From the NCBI RefSeq assembly GCF_001653235.2, contig NC_035792.1, positions 992,001 to 1,056,000 on the forward strand: a stretch of DNA of 64,000 nucleotides, written 5' to 3'. The position numbers and the translations under genes are program-made. The notes beneath the pieces are model-generated. The model was not told the DNA's origin and searched no databases. It worked only from the letters and a program-made list of their open reading frames with translations. Source of the stretch: Pochonia chlamydosporia 170. Its lineage: Eukaryota > Ascomycota > Sordariomycetes > Hypocreales > Clavicipitaceae. Within the stretch, counting starts at the first letter, position 1; each line of letters starts with the position of its first letter. This document shows, one piece after another, positions 59,326 through 64,000 of this stretch.

Positions 59326-61995
59326 TTAGAAACTAAACAAGCCACTTCGTCTCTTGCCCAATGGATAAATCACCACTGCACTGATAAACAGTCCCACTGC
59401 AATACCGATCGCAATTTGGATCATGGACGCCGCGACGTTGAAGACAACGGTGTTCAGCGACTCTCCTTGGTTGAACCTCACCGTACTCGTTCCATTGATA
59501 ACCGTGGACGAGTTGGTGAGTTGATTAGCCGTACTCAAACCGCTTAGCAAACCTCCAGTTGATGCCAAGCCACCAGGAACCTGTGCAAATATTGCTGGAA
59601 TGAGAGTGGCAGCCGCGACACCGTGGCGCAAGCGAGAGTACAAATTGGCTAAAATACCCACAGACAACGCTCCAAGTGTGTTGGCGATTTGTGGACTTGC
59701 CACGAATTTGATGCTGCTGAAGAAATTGACAATATACCCGGTAAAGGCGATGAACACCATGACCGGCATCTGACGCCATTTAGCCTGATATAGAATGCTG
59801 ATGCACAGCACAAAAAAGGGTACAAAGATGAAGCTATAGAGTGATGGAATGGGATTCTGGCACGTTGTTGCCGAGGTGGCGTGGTTGTCGAAGAGGCCAT
59901 AAAGTGCAGCGCCGACTGTGATGCCGAAACCAAGAAGAAGCGAATAGATGATGGCGTACACTATGCGGATAGATCCAGGGACAATGGCGCGAGATTGAAG
60001 TTCGAGAGCCGAGCACACTGCATACACAACATTAGTATCAAAACGGCAGGATGACGACGTGCAAGATGCCGATGGCATCATCAGCAAATTGGCACATGAG
60101 GAATCAGGCGACTTACAAACAGAGTATCCAGGAAGAAGCATCACAATTCCGCTCTGCGCCAACGCCGAAAAACAGAACAGGTCCCCTCCTCGAATACTGC
60201 CAAATGCTCTAGCCAGAAAACTAACCACAATAGTAGCCGTCACCTCAAACACATTGCTGTACATGTTTGACTTGGGTGCTACTATCAACTGCAGCAGTCC
60301 AACCAAGCAGCCAAAACAAAACGCCAAAGGCAAATCGATAAGTCGTGCAGAAAATGAAAACGGTGCGCACGTCGCACTCGTCAGTCCAAATACAAAAACC
60401 CTGAACCAGGATCGAAACTTGTCCTTGGCCGCCATAAGATCATCCAGACGGCGAGTACCTTCTTCTACACCGATGACGTCGTGCATGACTTCTTTGTAAA
60501 TATGGTGTACATCCTTCAACTTGCCCAAATCGATGCCTTGGGTAGCACGCACAATTCGGACCTCAGTCGTGTGGGTCGACCTATCGTCAAATGATATCAA
60601 CATACAGCCAGGGAGATACAAGAACTGCCCATCGATTTCAAGCACGCGAGCTGTCATGGTGAGGTACTCTTCTAGTCGATGGGTAGGTGCACCGAACATC
60701 ATAAGTGCTCGGCAAAGCTTGATGATGTATCCTTGACGGGACAGCGTTTCAGCAATATGTACCGTAATACGGGCCTCTTCTTTGTGCCAGTGGCCGCTGA
60801 GTCGATTGCTGCTGCTGGTTCTCCGCTTGGTGTGAGGTCGTTTTTTGCCGGGGCTTTTGGGCTCCGGGGCTTGTTTATTTGGATTGGCAAGACGAGTGGA
60901 AGCTTCTACCAGGTTTGCTAGTGTATCCTGGGAGCGATTGACCTCGTACCACTTCTTGCGAGAGCTGGTAGGTGTCGCAGTGCCAGACTCCAAGCTAGGA
61001 GGCGTTACCGCACCTGCGGACGACGAGCTCCAGTTTCGGGAATGGTGACCTCCATGCAAGCCGGGGTCGGATGGTTTGTACAGCTTCAGGAGTTGCGAGA
61101 GTACACTGCCTCGATATTGCTGAGGCGCGGGAACGTTGTACACGCCGTCATAGAGTCCTCCATTCATGTGACTGGGTTCAACGTTTGCTGCGCCTATTAT
61201 GGCTTCTTCATCTGCTGGAGAGTTGTTTGCTGTGGTGGATGCAAATCGGCGAGTGTGCGATCTGACAAGGTCGTACGCTTCCACCTTTAGTGCACTCTGG
61301 TCAGGTTCGTTCTCGGGAGTTTGAGTCTGGCTGTCTGCAACTTTTCCATTGGCGGCAAGGTTCCGCAGAGGAATATCAGAGCCATTCTGGAGCTGATCTC
61401 CTTCGCTAGCGACAGTCGTGGCAACAGATTCCATGGAGGCTCTGGATCCTGGCGGAGAGTCACGCAAGACCCTGGCCGCAACCTGCTGAGCTCTTGCTTG
61501 AGCAACAGCCGCCGAAAGAGCCTTTTCCGAGGTAGAATCCAAATCAATACCAAGATCTTTGGCAGTAGCCACGGACCCAGACGAGTTTGCTCGCAAGATA
61601 GATGGCCGCAACTTTGGAGAAGGCGTATCCCTACGCTCCGGTACCCTTGGAGGAGGTTCAAAGTTGATGGCGGGAGGTCTCGAAGCTGCTGCATTGCTGT
61701 TGAATCTAACGCGTCCCTTTTCTCGCTTTGCCGCAGCAGCAGCAGCAGCAGCAGCTTCAGCTTCAGCTTCATCTGCTCCTCCAGTGGTATGCAGATGAGG
61801 TGGACTATTCACGTCGAGAGCTGAGGGAGAAGGACTGGCAGAGTCGGCGAACGGATTTTCGAGTAAATCATTATTGCTGTCAGCTCCCTCAGCCGAACCT
61901 TGACCTTGGTCATAAATGTGGTGAATTGCTGGACCTGGTCCATAGCCTGTATCAGACTCAGGGTCGTCCTGAGTAGACCTCGACGGCGAGGCCAT
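59326..61995 (-). CDS. Prm10-like ThrE-family membrane transporter
   Basis: Two exons, 61995-60117 and 60017-59326, give 856 residues. The N-terminal 400 residues are polar and disordered, with a poly-Ala tract from a GCA repeat. From about residue 410 come the two ThrE/DUF1212 domains: ITVHIAETLSRQGYIIKLCRALMMFG and GAPTHRLEEYL, then FLYLPGCMLISFDDRSTHT. Multiple membrane helices follow, among them FSARLIDLPLAFCFGCLVGL and SLYSFIFVPFFVLCISILY. The 99-bp intron (60116-60018) has no in-frame stop. Splicing restores MLLPGYSVLCSALELQSR, whereas read-through would insert 33 Ser/Cys-rich residues in a membrane helix. Yeast Prm10 is pheromone-regulated; bacterial ThrE exports threonine and serine. 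Substrate here unknown; membrane location inferred. Confidence 0.93.
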   Translation of the reverse strand: MASPSRSTQDDPESDTGYGPGPAIHHIYDQGQGSAEGADSNNDLLENPFADSASPSPSALDVNSPPHLHTTGGADEAEAEAAAAAAAAAKREKGRVRFNSNAAASRPPAINFEPPPRVPERRDTPSPKLRPSILRANSSGSVATAKDLGIDLDSTSEKALSAAVAQARAQQVAARVLRDSPPGSRASMESVATTVASEGDQLQNGSDIPLRNLAANGKVADSQTQTPENEPDQSALKVEAYDLVRSHTRRFASTTANNSPADEEAIIGAANVEPSHMNGGLYDGVYNVPAPQQYRGSVLSQLLKLYKPSDPGLHGGHHSRNWSSSSAGAVTPPSLESGTATPTSSRKKWYEVNRSQDTLANLVEASTRLANPNKQAPEPKSPGKKRPHTKRRTSSSNRLSGHWHKEEARITVHIAETLSRQGYIIKLCRALMMFGAPTHRLEEYLTMTARVLEIDGQFLYLPGCMLISFDDRSTHTTEVRIVRATQGIDLGKLKDVHHIYKEVMHDVIGVEEGTRRLDDLMAAKDKFRSWFRVFVFGLTSATCAPFSFSARLIDLPLAFCFGCLVGLLQLIVAPKSNMYSNVFEVTATIVVSFLARAFGSIRGGDLFCFSALAQSGIVMLLPGYSVCKSPDSSCANLLMMPSASCTSSSCRFDTNVVYAVCSALELQSRAIVPGSIRIVYAIIYSLLLGFGITVGAALYGLFDNHATSATTCQNPIPSLYSFIFVPFFVLCISILYQAKWRQMPVMVFIAFTGYIVNFFSSIKFVASPQIANTLGALSVGILANLYSRLRHGVAAATLIPAIFAQVPGGLASTGGLLSGLSTANQLTNSSTVINGTSTVRFNQGESLNTVVFNVAASMIQIAIGIAVGLFISAVVIYPLGKRRSGLFSF
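61728..61776. repeat. GCA/CTTCAG microsatellite in the Prm10-like gene
   Basis: A run of about eight GCA triplets followed by three CTTCAG hexamers encodes the Glu-Ala repeats and poly-Ala tract on the minus strand. It stays in triplet register, so length changes would keep the frame. Confidence 0.9.
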
Positions 61996-64000
61996 TGGCC
62001 TTTAGAGAATGAGTAAGTACGCTCAGAAGTGGCAGAGAGACAGTAGACGAGAACAAAGTGTGGAGGCCGAGACAAGTTGTCGGATTTGTATGAAATGGTG
62101 GGAGGAGGCAAGATGGCGAGCGGGCAGAATAAGAGAGTTTGTCTCGCGGTAAAAGTGGTGATCAAGCAACAGTGCCAAGCACTAACACCGCGTCAGGTAA
62201 AGCTCTTGTCCTGCTACAAGCAAGGGAGCTCTATAGATAGGATAGGATGGCCGACAGGGTATGGCAGGGCAAGGTAGAATAGCAAAACTGAAGGTAGAAA
62301 ATGAAAGGCATGTGGAAACACACAATTTTGTCTTGGAACGAGACGGATGGGAGCCGAAAGTGTGAAGAACCCCCCCATGTCTCGTCTGAGGCCCCTCTTG
62401 CCTCTTTTACACACCTCCTCCTCCTCCTTCCCTCCTTCCTCACTTCCTTCCTCGCTTCCTTCCTTACGTCTAGTCAGTCTAATCCCGCCTGGTCGTCTCG
62501 TCTCCTTTCCTCTTCTCCTCTTCTCCTCTTTGACCCTCTTCTCGGCTCCTCTTTGTGTTCAATGATCCTTGGCTGGGACCTCGCGATAGCCTAACACGTA
62601 GCATGGGGATCGCACGACCCTGGAAGTCTGAACTCACATAGTAGATCCGCACATATATGCACCGTATACTCGGGACTGCCGTTGCGGCGAATTTGAATCT
62701 GGACAGGCCCCAGCGCCGTGTCGTTCTAATAACAGCACCAAGCCCAGCGCGCACCGAGCCGCCGCATAACCGACGAGTCATTGGTCCAAGCCGCACAATC
62801 CGATGCCACACTGCACTTGGGAGCCCTTGGGAGCCCTTACGAATATTCAATCAAATGAATTTTATACTGGGCTCATACTGTGGTACTGTGTAAATCGCCT
62901 GCAAATGTGTGTGTTACCAGCACAATGACGTCAAACTGTGTGGAGGCGCGGAGTAAACGGCCTCGTTCCAGACCAAAGGATGACAAGATTCGCTTCCCAT
63001 TTTGCAGCGAGAGTTAGGTAATGGAAAAAGGATGTTGATGGGTGTGTATTCCCTTTCGGATGATGGCAACAAAACCAAACCGACGGTGCCTGGCCCTGGC
63101 TTGCGTTGAAGAAACTTTGGACAACCACCAGTGACGAGTTTGGAAGCGGGTGTGATAGCCACAGTTCAGTTTTAGTTCAACGTTCCGCAAAATTCCCCAA
63201 AACCTCGAGTCATCGCTGCTGATGCCCCGCTTTTCCTGGTGATTTTTTTCCTTAGTTCTTTTGCCATTGCCTGCCTCTGGCTTTTGCCATCGCGGCAGTG
63301 ATGAAGCCCATCGTGTAGTCAAAGGCAAGGGTCTCTGGCTACCTGCTGTGCATTTGCATTGTGACTAGATGCTTTGGGCTGGTGTTTGCTCAGGACGAAG
63401 ACTGGGGGTGGAAGCATGGAGGCGCCTGCAGGTCCAGTCGCAGCCGGGTCTGGGGATCAAGCAAGTTGATGCAACCTGACCGATCAATTGATGGCCTCGA
63501 TCACTTTTTTGGACGAATAGAGGAGCTCCGGCGATCTCTCTGGGCAGCTTGGTAGCTTGTGCATCAGACCAGACTTCTTTGCCTGGTTCAAGCAACAGCA
63601 CGAAGCTAAACAGAACAGCTTTGGAATGCAGAGATACAGCCTGAGCCGTTGCTGAAGCTGTCGCACCCTCGTTCCGCCTTATGCTCACTTTTACATGTCA
63701 GATTTCTCTCCATTTGTCTGTCTCCCTTTGGGACATTTCTCATCTTGTGTCTACCAACTCTGCGGCCCAGCCACACCTTCTCTTTTGTCGGCACCAACCA
63801 GATCGTCGCTTGATTTCTTTCGTCCTCAAGTCTTCTTCCCCTTTTAGTCTCACGAATGGGCCGTGAACAATAAAAATCGGCAGCAAGGTGCCACAAGGGT
63901 AGCTTGTCGTAGCTTGTCCTTTTAGATTGATTACTTAAGTATTGCACAATCCATTTCTGGGCTTCCATCCCAACCTGACTGTTACACGGCGTGAACCACA
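61996..64000. other. Upstream region of the Prm10-like gene, to window end
   Basis: A strongly CT-rich tract (62395-62545; CTCCTCCTCC, TTCCTTCC) is typical of fungal core promoters, but on the plus strand, so it could also drive an unseen plus-strand transcript. CCAGAC-type motifs recur near 63566. No gene supported; short frames only. Confidence 0.4.

Overview
The window is nuclear DNA of a filamentous ascomycete. Genes carry short spliceosomal introns (mostly 45-130 bp) with GT..AG ends, lie on both strands with individual promoters, and include fungal-specific families: an Msb2-type signalling mucin, a Pho80-type cyclin, a fungalysin, a purine-nucleoside-phosphorylase/NB-ARC/TPR NLR and a Prm10-type ThrE transporter. 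Protein styles fit Sordariomycetes, probably Hypocreales, but the species cannot be fixed from sequence alone. I joined exons by hand. Every multi-exon model below was accepted only if the phase closed, the total length was a multiple of three and a family motif was restored across the junction.

Layout. 1-4.2 kb: no gene I can support. 4.3-8.2 kb: an intronless DUF2867-like gene and a secreted fungalysin metalloprotease. 9.2-20 kb: an accessory, non-self-recognition-like island. It holds a PNP/NB-ARC/TPR NLR, a decayed copy of that gene's 3' end, a truncated aminoglycoside-phosphotransferase-like gene ending in miniature-transposon tails, and on the minus strand a three-exon gene fusing a PNP domain to a large fungal domain of unknown function. 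19.8-24.2 kb: an acyl-CoA ligase flanked by two TA-flanked MITE copies, then a class II aldolase-family gene. 25.6-27.7 kb: Msb2-like mucin. 27.7-35.3 kb: a 7.6 kb gene-poor stretch.

35.3-43 kb is a housekeeping block: Erv2-type sulfhydryl oxidase, proteasome beta1 subunit (Pre3) and Pho80/PREG-type cyclin. 43.7-52.2 kb: an acetoacetate-decarboxylase-fold protein, a secreted tyrosinase and an L-threonine aldolase, all on the minus strand. 54.8-62 kb: an Arl8-type small GTPase and a Prm10-like ThrE transporter. Four long upstream regions (Msb2, Pho80, Arl8 and, weakly, Prm10) share clusters of a TCTGGTC/GACCAGA motif.

The genes are independent transcription units. The linkages that matter are the two PNP-containing genes with their relics and MITEs (9-23 kb), and the shared motif clusters upstream of signalling and trafficking genes. 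The strongest candidate for an undescribed system is the 1112-residue PNP fusion at 16024-19474 together with the neighbouring NLR.
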